Part shown: positions 1-8,687 of the stretch, one piece after another | How positions within the stretch are numbered: position 1 is the stretch's first letter | Layout: every line of letters starts with the position of its first letter | Assembly: GCF_013782625.1 (NCBI RefSeq) | Contig: NZ_CP056199.1 | Span: 4,296,588-4,360,587 of the forward strand | DNA length: 64,000 bases | Direction of reading: 5' to 3' | From: Enterobacter sp. RHBSTW-00994 | Lineage (GTDB): Bacteria; Pseudomonadota; Gammaproteobacteria; Enterobacterales; Enterobacteriaceae | Notes under the pieces: generated by a model | Databases searched by the model: none | The model's input: the letters and a program-made list of their open reading frames with translations, nothing else | Told to the model about the DNA's origin: nothing | Position numbers and translations under genes: made by a program

Positions 1-189
1 ATTTACGCTAACTTCACGCTCAGGCATCTTGTGCCAGCTATCTTGTGTTTTCACTATGTCATCCCGTCGTATTTGACGGTAATCCACTACTGGCTGCGAT
101 AGCGTGATCTGACAATCCTCTGCATGCGATAGCTCTGGCAGGCACAACGTAAGTAAAAACAAGATCCCCATTAAACGCTGCATTTTCAT
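1..189 (-). CDS. Partial fimbrial minor subunit/tip protein (N-terminal 63 residues)
   Basis: The reading frame starts at the ATG at 189 and runs off the window edge. Its first bases overlap the stop of the usher gene (ATGA arrangement), so the two are translationally coupled. The visible part has a positively charged start, a hydrophobic stretch and a cleavage site near SHA-ED (about residues 21-24), followed soon by a Cys as in pilin-type domains. Position as last gene of a chaperone-usher operon suggests a tip adhesin or minor pilin like E. coli YhcE/F. The ligand and full domain layout lie outside the window, so the exact role is inference from position. An in-frame ATG at 183 is an alternative start. 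Confidence 0.6.
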   Translation of the reverse strand, partial: MKMQRLMGILFLLTLCLPELSHAEDCQITLSQPVVDYRQIRRDDIVKTQDSWHKMPEREVSVN

Positions 190-2603
190 CGGCACACTCC
201 ATTCACTTCTTCGTAGAAAACATCTTCATCCCGCTTGTCGCTTAATGTGTAATCAATCTTACAGAGGCGGTTATTGTTATCATCCATGGCATAAATGGCG
301 GTGAGCTGCTGAGCATCGTTGATAAAGACGTGCCCATCATCAACCGTGGTAACAACGTAGTTTCCTTTGTCATCCACAACCGAGAGCCCTTTAGCCAGAG
401 GTTTGCCATCTTGTCGTTTTACACGCAGCATGACACGTCGACTATTCAGGACGTTAAACGTCACTTCGCTTACTGACGCATTGGCGGCGGCGATATATTT
501 CGTCCCGTTAGCTAACGTCATACTCGGGGGTAACTTGTTGGCATTGACCTCTATGCGGGAATTTCGCCATTCATTCAGGCCAGGAACGACGGCCTGTCCC
601 CATCGATCCGTCCAGACGGTTCCCTGAGGCGTAGACATTTCTACTCCGCTTTTCGGCTCATTCAGTTTGGCAATCGCAAAGGTGTCTCTGATGGTATAAG
701 GCGAGAAGGTGACGCCATCTTTGTGCATCGCAATACCGCCGGACAGCGTGGTGCTGTAGTTACGCTGTTGACTACCGTTACTGCCAGCCCCCACACTCAA
801 CTGCGTGTAGTGCAGGTTGGTATTGATGTTGCCGTTAAAGCTATTGTCCTGTGACTCTTGATCGCGATCGGCAGAAATATAGTAGTTCGTGTTATCTCCC
901 AGTGAGCCACTGTTCGCGACGCCATAATTCGTTCTGTCACCTTGTTTGCGCATATAGGTGCTGACGCTTTGTGCCCCTCCAAGCGGGATGCTCAGGTTCA
1001 CGTACAGCAGATCATCGTCCTGATCATCATCGACGCTGCCGACCGCACTTTGCCAGTTAACCGTCACAGAAGCATATTTGAAGGTTTTCCCCCATGAGAG
1101 CATGACGTAACGAGTGTCTTTTTCACCACTGTTGCTTTGGTTGTAGTTAAATCCAAAACTGAAACTACCGGCCAGAGGGGAGGCAAAACTCAGCGTTGAT
1201 GAATACGTATTGTCATACCCCTGGTAGTCATCATCCATCGCCTCAGCCAGCTCGCGGTAATTCCCGCTAAAGTGCGCTGCGCTTGCTGATAATCCAACCT
1301 GTTTACCCAGCGCAATCGTGCTTTGTAGTTCTGTTTTCAGCCCGCTGTTTTCATCACCGAACTGTTCTTTGCTTGCCGCCACGGTGGAGGAAACACCCCA
1401 TCCCTCCATAAGCTGGAGCTCAGCACTCCCTCCTGCCGCCTGATACTTTTCAGCCGCGACACCCGAAGCCAAAAAATTCATCCAGGGCAAAAGTCTCCAG
1501 CCGTTTGAAATATTCAGGACCAGCGGATCACCATAATCGCTGTCAATACTGCGCACCTGACCCGCTGACACAGTAAGCCCCTGTGGGCGCGATAAATTCT
1601 GCGCTTTTACCGCAGAAGCCGGAACAATGTAGTGACTGGTTGACCCATCGGACTCCACAACGGTGACATCCAGATCCACGTTGCTGCGGACCATTGGGAC
1701 ATCATCTAAGGTGAACGGCCCTGCGGGGACTAACGTACTGAAGATAAGCCGGTTGTTTTGCCGTACCTCAACGCGCGCCTGCGCGGAGCGAGCAATACCT
1801 GAAACACTGACACCGGCCCCCTCTTTCTGTAGTTCACGGGTTGGCATAAGTTGCACCCCCGTGATAGGTACACCGCTCAGGACTGTAGAATAGGCATTAA
1901 TTTCACCGACCTGCATAGTCAGCTTCTGCAAAGCAAAAACATGCTCAGCGTAGGTGTAAATACTGTCAGCATTTTTTTTGCCATCATCATCCGTCAGGAT
2001 ATAGCGACTGCGCAGCGACCAGTCCATGGCATTCAACCCAGCTTCAAGGCTTGCCTGCGAATAACGACTGGCATCACTGCCTTCATACTCGTTTCGCGTG
2101 CTGAAAAGGGAGTAATTAAGCAGCCCTGCTGTACCACCATGCTGGAAATTTTTGATATCCGTATCCAGGCCATTGATCGCTTCTTGTGGCAGATACAGTT
2201 CAACCGCTTCCTGATTAGGTAATGCATTCACTACCGCCTGCGCATAATCATGGCGAATATCATGGCAAGCGTCATCTGCCTTCAGCGGAACAGGAACCAG
2301 CCCTGCAAACTCAATAAAATCTGCATCGATACACAGCACACCGTCATCGTTAAAGCGCACCGCAGCCGTTCCACGATCTTTACCATTCACCTTGACTGAA
2401 ACTGAGTGAACTCCGGGTAAAAAACGAGGGGCTTTGGCAAAATAACGGTTAAGGTCTGCATTCAACCCGCGAGATTCCAGAATCCCGGTATCGAATGTCA
2501 CCTCTCTTGCCAATACGTCAGAAGGAGGAAGGAGTATCAGAGGTAACGTGCCGCAAAGAATAGCGCGGACACAAAATGCAAGGTGGTTAATTTTATGCAC
2601 CAC
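186..2603 (-). CDS. Outer membrane fimbrial usher, YhcD-like
   Basis: An 805-residue usher that would form the outer membrane pore through which chaperone-bound pilins are assembled. A signal peptide covers about residues 1-32. It is followed by the usher N-terminal domain (about 33-150), which binds chaperone-subunit complexes, with the pattern RFLPG..SVSVKVNG and a Cys pair. The middle is the long beta-barrel with an embedded plug domain (around 240-320). The C-terminus ends VNGVCR with paired Cys residues, as in ushers. Its sequence resembles the E. coli YhcD group more than FimD. The start codon is GTG at 2603, with a second GTG at 2600, behind an AGGGAAA ribosome binding site. It lies 12 bases after the chaperone stop and overlaps the next gene, so it is in one operon. 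No frameshift is visible. Confidence 0.9.
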   Translation of the reverse strand: MVHKINHLAFCVRAILCGTLPLILLPPSDVLAREVTFDTGILESRGLNADLNRYFAKAPRFLPGVHSVSVKVNGKDRGTAAVRFNDDGVLCIDADFIEFAGLVPVPLKADDACHDIRHDYAQAVVNALPNQEAVELYLPQEAINGLDTDIKNFQHGGTAGLLNYSLFSTRNEYEGSDASRYSQASLEAGLNAMDWSLRSRYILTDDDGKKNADSIYTYAEHVFALQKLTMQVGEINAYSTVLSGVPITGVQLMPTRELQKEGAGVSVSGIARSAQARVEVRQNNRLIFSTLVPAGPFTLDDVPMVRSNVDLDVTVVESDGSTSHYIVPASAVKAQNLSRPQGLTVSAGQVRSIDSDYGDPLVLNISNGWRLLPWMNFLASGVAAEKYQAAGGSAELQLMEGWGVSSTVAASKEQFGDENSGLKTELQSTIALGKQVGLSASAAHFSGNYRELAEAMDDDYQGYDNTYSSTLSFASPLAGSFSFGFNYNQSNSGEKDTRYVMLSWGKTFKYASVTVNWQSAVGSVDDDQDDDLLYVNLSIPLGGAQSVSTYMRKQGDRTNYGVANSGSLGDNTNYYISADRDQESQDNSFNGNINTNLHYTQLSVGAGSNGSQQRNYSTTLSGGIAMHKDGVTFSPYTIRDTFAIAKLNEPKSGVEMSTPQGTVWTDRWGQAVVPGLNEWRNSRIEVNANKLPPSMTLANGTKYIAAANASVSEVTFNVLNSRRVMLRVKRQDGKPLAKGLSVVDDKGNYVVTTVDDGHVFINDAQQLTAIYAMDDNNNRLCKIDYTLSDKRDEDVFYEEVNGVCR

Positions 2604-2615
2604 TATTTCCCTTTT

Positions 2616-3320
2616 TTAATTATTTAGTTCAGAGATAAAGCTGGGTACTTCAACGCCATAACGGCTTGCAGGGAAAAACTTCACTTTTTTGTCACTGCCA
2701 GACACTTTCGTTAACGTAGCCGAGAGCGTTTCGCCAGGCAGAATATAGGTTTTCGGTAACGTGCCACCCACACCAGAGGGCTGTAACACAATATTTTGCG
2801 CAAGGCGGACGACGTATTTACTAGGGTTTTTTACCTGGACTGATGATCCTACAGTTGACCACTTCAAATATTTCCAGGCGTCAGTCACCACGGCCAGTTT
2901 CGCCGGGCGGATCAGTACTGGGATATCCTGGCGAATATTGATACCGATTTTAATTTTATTGTCGTCACTTTTTGGTGGAATACCTTCGAATGTCACACGT
3001 TTATAATGCTCGACATCCAGAGGGATACTATTTTGTAAAATAAAACGAAGTTGTTGTGTTTGCTCTGGTTCAAGACGTACCACTGGCTGTGTAACAATGA
3101 GTTTTAACCCTTTATCATCAGGCAAATCAACGACATTGGTATAAAGCAGCGCAGGATGACTGTCCGTATTTTTAATATTAATCGTACCACTATGAGTTGC
3201 CTCATCAATTACCAGCAAACTTGTTTCAGGAACCATTCCCGCGGCATGCACTGTTAATTGCAAAGATAACAGCGCCGTAGTCAGCATGGTCTTTAAAAAA
3301 ACAGACTTAGAACAGAACAT
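2616..3320 (-). CDS. Periplasmic fimbrial chaperone, YhcA-like
   Basis: A PapD-type two-domain immunoglobulin-fold chaperone that would cap and fold pilins by donor-strand complementation before handing them to the usher. I chose the ATG at 3320 (234 residues) because a good AAGGGA site lies 8 bases ahead. An in-frame GTG at 3344 would give 242 residues but has weaker support. A signal peptide ends near VHAAG (about residue 27). The central motif VTFEGIPPK matches the conserved chaperone signature at the end of the first domain, and alternating hydrophobic residues before it (QLRFILQN) fit the donor G1 strand. The gene sits between subunit and usher genes, as in yhcADEF-type operons. Specificity for the two subunits upstream is inferred from position. 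Confidence 0.88.
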   Translation of the reverse strand: MFCSKSVFLKTMLTTALLSLQLTVHAAGMVPETSLLVIDEATHSGTINIKNTDSHPALLYTNVVDLPDDKGLKLIVTQPVVRLEPEQTQQLRFILQNSIPLDVEHYKRVTFEGIPPKSDDNKIKIGINIRQDIPVLIRPAKLAVVTDAWKYLKWSTVGSSVQVKNPSKYVVRLAQNIVLQPSGVGGTLPKTYILPGETLSATLTKVSGSDKKVKFFPASRYGVEVPSFISELNN

Positions 3321-3437
3321 AATAAAATCCCTTGCATATGACACGATAACACTCCGTGTCTATCGTGTGTTTAAAAAAGAGTCAATGCTCTGCATTGACT
3401 CTCGGTAATAGAAGAAATTAAATATCGACGATTTTAA

Positions 3438-4115
3438 TTACAGATATTTCAGGCTGATAGTGATCTGACCATCCAGCGGGGTATCATCAGTAATTGCCAG
3501 GGTAGCCGTATCTTTAATCGCCAGAGACGTCACCAGAGGGAAGGTCGCCGTCTGGAATGCCAGTGGCTCTAAACTACCCGCGGTAGCAACGGTGAAGTCA
3601 CGATAGTTCTCGCCCTGTGAAGAACCATTGGTACTTTTAGTCCAAGCTGTACCACCACCCTGCTGATAAAGAGTATCAACTGTATTACCGTCAGCCACTA
3701 CGTTGCCCACATTCACAAACATGGCATAGTTACCGATATTAATATCACTTGAAGTTTTACCTACGCCATAAAGTTGGCTTGGTGCAATTTGAGAAGTACC
3801 ACCTACCATGGCGTTTTCAACTTTAATCCCTGCACGAGATGACGCACGATCATCAACCATATTCCAAGAGACTTTAGTCGCTGCAGTACAGTTAATGGTC
3901 AGATCGATATTTTTTTGCCCTAACTGGTTATCAGCGGTGGCAGACAATCCGCCTAAACGAATAAAACCATAATCAACCACCCCGCCATTACTTAACTCAG
4001 GTGTACATGCCGCATTCGTCAGTATACCCTTAACTTTCAGTACAGCTGTTGGAGCTGCGGCAAATGCGGAGTTAACACAAAGCGCAAGAGTGGTTGCGAG
4101 AAGAACTTTTTTCAT
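3438..4115 (-). CDS. DUF1120-family fimbrial major subunit, copy A
   Basis: A secreted 225-residue pilin-like protein of the DUF1120 (YhcF-like) family. Residues 1-19 are a signal peptide ending AFA. The mature protein has two Cys (C37 and C76) placed to form the usual pilin disulfide. It ends with a beta-strand-rich LDGQITISLKYL tail typical of subunits capped by the chaperone. An AAGGAT site precedes the ATG. It lies 117 bases upstream of the chaperone. It is a paralogue of the gene at 4811-5485: signal peptide, Cys region and the last 50 residues are nearly identical, while the middle (about 90-175) differs strongly. Which copy is the main shaft protein cannot be told from sequence. Confidence 0.85.
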   Translation of the reverse strand: MKKVLLATTLALCVNSAFAAAPTAVLKVKGILTNAACTPELSNGGVVDYGFIRLGGLSATADNQLGQKNIDLTINCTAATKVSWNMVDDRASSRAGIKVENAMVGGTSQIAPSQLYGVGKTSSDINIGNYAMFVNVGNVVADGNTVDTLYQQGGGTAWTKSTNGSSQGENYRDFTVATAGSLEPLAFQTATFPLVTSLAIKDTATLAITDDTPLDGQITISLKYL

Positions 4116-4465
4116 CTGTTAATCCTTAACGTATGAATTATTTTATAAACGCATGGCTTAGTTAATTTTATTTAAACAAAACCTATCAGCATGCTGAGAA
4201 GCATCTATTTATGATATCGTTTCTATGAATCCTTTCAATTTAGAAAAATTAATTAAGCTCTGTAGATAATATTTAATTATAAATAAGACCTATGCTTTAA
4301 GAATAAAAAGCATCAAATGAGACAGTGTTCATTCACATGATTAATGAATGTGCTTATTAAAATAAAAATATAAAAAATAACAATTGAATATATCAAAAAA
4401 TACTGAATAACTTGCCCAATAAAAAATGGTCATTGACCAGTTTATTATACATAAACTGAATGTGT
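4116..4465. other. AT-rich gap between subunit A and the sspB fragment
   Basis: About 350 AT-rich bases with no credible gene. The first bases upstream of subunit A (ribosome binding region) resemble those upstream of subunit B, so this is the duplicated 5' region and probably contains a promoter for subunit A and the chaperone-usher genes. Near 4427-4450 a short inverted repeat (TGGTCA/TGACCA) matches the position of the sspB terminator at 6055-6090 and looks like its decayed copy. No invertible promoter element was seen. Confidence 0.4.
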
Positions 4466-4720
4466 TTATTTTACAACGCGTAAGGCCGGACGACCACCGC
4501 GCGGAGGCGGATCGTCATCATCATTGAGACTGGCAACATCTTCATCGTAAGCCGTTTCTGGCTCAAACATCGTTCCAGCACCGTTTTCACAGGCATAGAT
4601 CGCCAGCACTGCAACTGTAGCCAACGGAACGGACACCTGACGCGGCACACAAAAAAGCGCACATTAAAGCGTACTTCATCGTTAGCCAACTCCAGGTTAT
4701 CCATTGCACAAGTGCAATTG
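4466..4720 (-). pseudogene. sspB: Decayed 3' fragment of sspB
   Basis: This stretch copies the last two thirds of the intact sspB gene at 6107-6604 at high identity, including the final codons and the bases just past the stop. It lacks the sspB 5' end. Against the intact gene it has an 87-base in-frame deletion whose ends fall in a repeated CGTCATCA (6154 and 6241 in the intact copy). It also has a 6-base in-frame insertion near 4614 and a 1-base deletion near 4648 that breaks the frame. The remaining open frame (4466-4648) still ends RGGRPALRVVK, the ClpX-binding tail of SspB, but has no clear ribosome binding site. It lies between two paralogous fimbrial subunit genes, exactly where a tandem duplication of a sspB-tail-plus-subunit unit would leave it. 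Confidence 0.88.
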
Positions 4721-4810
4721 TAAATAAATCCATTTTAATCCCATGGGATTTTGGGCAAAATCAGGAATTTACTCTCAGTAATAGAAAAAGCTAAATATCT
4801 ACAATGTTAA

Positions 4811-5485
4811 TTACAGATATTTCAGGCTGATAGTAATCTGGCCATCCAGTTGAGTATCATCGGTAATTGCCAGGGTTGTAGTATCTTTAATTGCCAAGGA
4901 AGTCACCAGAGGGAAAGTTGCCGTCTGGAATGCAAGTGGTTCTAAACTACCCACAGCAGCAACGGTGATATTCATAGCGTTATACCCCATAGTCGCGCCA
5001 TTAACTCTTTTAGTCCAGTTTGGATATCCTCCCAACTGAGAGATCGGGTCAACCACTTTACCATCAGCCTCTACACTATCAGCCTTAATAAACAAACTGT
5101 AATTACCAATTTTTTCACCCTCAGCAGTAGTACCAACCCCATAAAGATAGCCCATTATTGCCATTGATTGACCGGTAAACGTGCCATCTTCTACTACAAC
5201 ATTAGCACTGGACTGCTCACGGTCATCAACAAGGTTCCATGATACTTTGGTTGGCGCAGTACAACTGATCGTAAGATCAATATCTTTGTGCCCCAACTGA
5301 TTAACCTCCGTTGCAGACAGATCTGCTAAATGAATAACACCATAATCAACAACCCCGCCATTGCCTAATGAAGGTGTACATGCAGCATTAGTGAGCACTC
5401 CTTTTACCTTTAATACCGTGCTTGATGCCGCAAGTGCTGAATTGACACAAAGAGCAAGAGTGGTTGCTAAAATAATTTTTCTCAT
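4811..5485 (-). CDS. DUF1120-family fimbrial major subunit, copy B
   Basis: A 224-residue secreted DUF1120 (YhcF-like) pilin-like protein, paralogue of the gene at 3438-4115. The signal peptide is residues 1-19 (ends ALA). The presumed disulfide Cys are C36 and C75. The C-terminal strand LDGQITISLKYL is identical to copy A. The central region (about 90-170) differs in sequence, with EDGTFTGQSM and YPNWTKRVNG where A has other residues. The ribosome binding region (TTAAGGATTAAC) matches that of copy A. It is the first gene of the cluster, behind a 620-base AT-rich leader. It may be transcribed alone or with the downstream operon through the sspB fragment. Confidence 0.85.
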   Translation of the reverse strand: MRKIILATTLALCVNSALAASSTVLKVKGVLTNAACTPSLGNGGVVDYGVIHLADLSATEVNQLGHKDIDLTISCTAPTKVSWNLVDDREQSSANVVVEDGTFTGQSMAIMGYLYGVGTTAEGEKIGNYSLFIKADSVEADGKVVDPISQLGGYPNWTKRVNGATMGYNAMNITVAAVGSLEPLAFQTATFPLVTSLAIKDTTTLAITDDTQLDGQITISLKYL

Positions 5486-6106
5486 TAGTTAATCCTTAAC
5501 ATATGAAATCTTATAGTTTATACAAAATATCAATTAGTTATATATTTTACATTCTAAAACCGAATAATATTACGCTAACGGAGAGTGATGCTATAAAATA
5601 ATACATTATCAACAAATACATTCAATTTAGAATTTTTAACTATGACTTGCAGTAATGTTCAATAAATTAGCTGTAAGTATGAATCGTAGTATAAAAGACA
5701 ACTAAGAGAACAAACAATTCACGACATTAATAATTCATCACATATAATTTTTATCACATCATTTTTCACCAATATATAGCTTTACTTATTTAGCTATTCT
5801 TCGTATTAAATATGAATATTATCGCCCCCTACACTATTTAATAGTGCGGTTACCAACATGACTTCGATCATTATATACATACTGAATTTTTCATGTCATT
5901 TAATTACAATAATGGATATAAACTAACAAAAAACTCTCCTACTTTCGTAGTGGATAATTTAAAATATCACTATCAAATAAATTTTTAAAAATATATATTT
6001 GTGTTAGTTTTAACTGCATCACTTATGATACCTTTCAATAAACTACTGCCATAAAAAAACCAGTCAAGAATAATATTGACTGGTTTTATAAATAAACTAA
6101 ATGTGT
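5486..6106. promoter_or_regulatory. AT-rich regulatory region upstream of the fimbrial cluster, with sspB terminator
   Basis: Some 620 bases with no convincing gene and a much higher A+T content than the flanking core genes. At 6055-6090 an inverted repeat (CCAGTCA ... TGACTGG) flanked by A/T runs forms the terminator of the sspA-sspB transcript. The rest presumably contains the fimbrial promoter; the many A/T tracts would suit silencing by H-NS (inference). I could not pick one promoter with confidence. Confidence 0.45.
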
Positions 6107-6604
6107 TTATTTTACAACGCGTAAGGCCGGACGACCGCCGCGCGGAGGCGGATCGTCATCAGGGTCGTTGTCGTGATCATGATCGGGCTTATCGCCATCG
6201 ATAAGAGACATCACTGTGTCGCTTTCGCGTTCGTCAGAGACGTCATCATCGTTGAGACTGGCAACATCTTCATCATAAGCCGTTTCTGGCTCAAACATCG
6301 TTCCAGCACCGTTCTCACGGGCATAGATCGCCAGCACCGCAGCCAACGGAACGGACACCTGACGCGGCACACCACCAAAGCGCGCATTAAAGCGCACTTC
6401 GTCGTTAGCCAACTCCAGATTACCCACCGCACGGGGGGCAATATTCAGAACAATTTGTCCGTCACGGGCGTATTCCATAGGAACAAGCACTCCCGGCAAC
6501 GTCACATCCACCACCAGGTGCGGCGTGAGCTGGTTATCCAGCAACCATTCATAGAATGCACGCAGCAGATACGGGCGGCGGGGAGATAGCTGTGACATTT
6601 CCAC
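6107..6604 (-). CDS. sspB: SspB, ClpXP specificity-enhancing adaptor
   Basis: SspB binds the ssrA tag on stalled-ribosome products and tethers them to ClpX for degradation in the cytoplasm. Residues 1-110 form the SspB fold with conserved substrate-groove stretches (NGQ-like NIAPRAVGNLEL, VPRQVSVPL). A long acidic flexible linker rich in Asp follows, and then the ClpX-binding tail RGGRPALRVVK at the C-terminus. I chose the GTG at 6604 because it gives 165 residues beginning MEMSQL, aligned with E. coli MDLSQL. An ATG at 6610 overlapping the sspA stop (TAATG) and an ATG at 6598 are alternatives. It is co-transcribed with sspA. A decayed copy of its 3' end lies at 4466-4720. Confidence 0.95.
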   Translation of the reverse strand: MEMSQLSPRRPYLLRAFYEWLLDNQLTPHLVVDVTLPGVLVPMEYARDGQIVLNIAPRAVGNLELANDEVRFNARFGGVPRQVSVPLAAVLAIYARENGAGTMFEPETAYDEDVASLNDDDVSDERESDTVMSLIDGDKPDHDHDNDPDDDPPPRGGRPALRVVK

Positions 6605-6609
6605 AATCA

Positions 6610-7248
6610 TTAACCCCGGCCGAGACGCATTTCACGTTCAGGCTCAGTCAAAGACGCCAGGAAAGAGTCACGTTCAAACACACGCGTCATATAACCTTTC
6701 AGCTCTTTAGAACCAGGGCCACTGAATTCCACACCCAGCGTCGGCAGACGCCACAGCAGTGGAGCCAGGTAGCAATCAACCAGGCTGAACTCATCGCTCA
6801 GGAAGAACGGTTTCTGACCGAACACTGGCGCAATTGCCAGCAGCTCTTCACGCAGTTGCTTACGTGCAGCATCCGCTTCAGAAGACGAACCGTTAACGAT
6901 AACGTTCATCAGCGAGTACCAGTCTTTCTCGATGCGCTGCATGTACAGGCGGCTTTCACCACGTGCAACAGGGTAAACAGGCATCAGTGGTGGATGCGGG
7001 AAACGCTCATCCAGATATTCCATAATGATACGGGATTCCCACAAGGTCAGCTCACGATCAACCAACGTCGGAACACTTTGGCTCGGGTTGAGATCGATAA
7101 GATCCTGAGGTGGGTTATCCTTTTCCACATGCTCGATCTCAAAACTGACACCCTTCTCGGCCAGCACGATACGAACCTGATGGCTATAAATGTCAGTAGG
7201 ACCAGAAAACAGCGTCATTACCGAACGTTTGTTGGCAGCGACAGCCAT
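6610..7248 (-). CDS. sspA: Stringent starvation protein A
   Basis: SspA is an RNA polymerase-associated protein with a glutathione-transferase fold but no transferase activity. It acts in stationary phase and acid stress. The 212 residues show a thioredoxin-like domain (about 10-90, with SVPTLVDRELTLWES) and an all-helical C-terminal domain (95-205). The surface motif P84-H85-P86 used in E. coli for function is present. A strong CTGGAGG site precedes the ATG at 7248. The stop overlaps the start region of sspB, so the pair is translationally coupled. The length equals that of the E. coli protein and nothing is unusual. Confidence 0.97.
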   Translation of the reverse strand: MAVAANKRSVMTLFSGPTDIYSHQVRIVLAEKGVSFEIEHVEKDNPPQDLIDLNPSQSVPTLVDRELTLWESRIIMEYLDERFPHPPLMPVYPVARGESRLYMQRIEKDWYSLMNVIVNGSSSEADAARKQLREELLAIAPVFGQKPFFLSDEFSLVDCYLAPLLWRLPTLGVEFSGPGSKELKGYMTRVFERDSFLASLTEPEREMRLGRG

Positions 7249-7560
7249 GAAAACCTCCAGGTATATTCAGAATTTTTACTGCTACCAGCCCAACAAGGGC
7301 CAGCCAGATGTTGTATCGCCCATTCAAGAGCAAACACTACTGTTCATAAATCGAACAAAAACCGAGTGTTCATCGATATTTGGGCAGAAAATTGGATGAT
7401 AGTTTACCAGATTTTACGACCTTTGTGGTGAGGGGATTCTGGAAATGAGGAAAAAGAGGAGATATATGCGTTCATATTGTGGATAACATGGGCATTATCC
7501 ATAAAAAAACCCGCCGGAGCGGGTTTTTCGCCAATCGTTCTGCAATAAGCAGAAAGCAGA
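7249..7560. promoter_or_regulatory. sspA upstream region and rpsI terminator
   Basis: The gap between rpsI and sspA. A clear rho-independent terminator for the rplM-rpsI operon lies at 7503-7528 (minus strand reading: stem of AACCCGC with GCGGGTT, then a T run). The remaining 250 bases upstream of sspA hold its promoter. I see a region around 7400-7420 conserved in memory with the E. coli sspA promoter but could not assign -35/-10 boxes firmly. Confidence 0.5.
7503..7528 (-). terminator. Terminator of rplM-rpsI
   Basis: Reading the minus strand, a GC-rich stem (AACCCGC/GCGGGTT) with a 4-base loop is followed by seven T. It lies about 33 bases after the rpsI stop. Confidence 0.9.
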
Positions 7561-7956
<396 letters not shown>

Positions 7957-7968
7957 CTATAATCCCGA

Positions 7969-8484
<516 letters not shown>

Positions 8485-8560
8485 CTACCCCTTCGAATAG
8501 CCTATGCCGGCGCATAGAAAGTTTTGGGAAAAAAACCTTCTCGTAACGTGGGGTCGCAAG

Positions 8561-8566
8561 ATTATA
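8561..8566 (-). promoter_or_regulatory. Candidate -10 box of the rplM promoter
   Basis: A perfect TATAAT on the minus strand, about 160 bases upstream of the rplM start. No good -35 hexamer sits at 16-18 bases, so the assignment rests on the -10 box and position. Confidence 0.5.
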
Positions 8567-8639
8567 GAGAAGTCAGGGTCAAAGGTCGACCCCTAAATGT
8601 GATTCGGAGCGGGTTTTTCGGTGGGTGGGTTTTGTGCGG

Positions 8640-8687
8640 CCTGATGCTCTCTCCTCCGACCCTTCTCCCGCGGGGAGAGGGGCGCAT
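8640..8687. repeat. REP-like GC-rich inverted repeat downstream of zapE
   Basis: A CCTTCTCCC/GGGAGAGG inverted repeat around CGCG lies directly after the zapE stop on its downstream side. Such short CTCTCCC-type palindromes are common between genes in Enterobacter-like genomes and can act as mRNA 3' stabilisers or weak terminators. Confidence 0.4.

Noticed and set aside
4471..4704. A 77-codon open frame beginning MDNLELANDE as a new gene
   Set aside because: It is the decayed sspB fragment read partly in the wrong frame after a 1-base deletion.
4116..6106. Possible invertible fimbrial promoter (phase switch)
   Set aside because: No pair of inverted repeats of useful length flanks a promoter-sized segment, and no site-specific recombinase gene is in the window.
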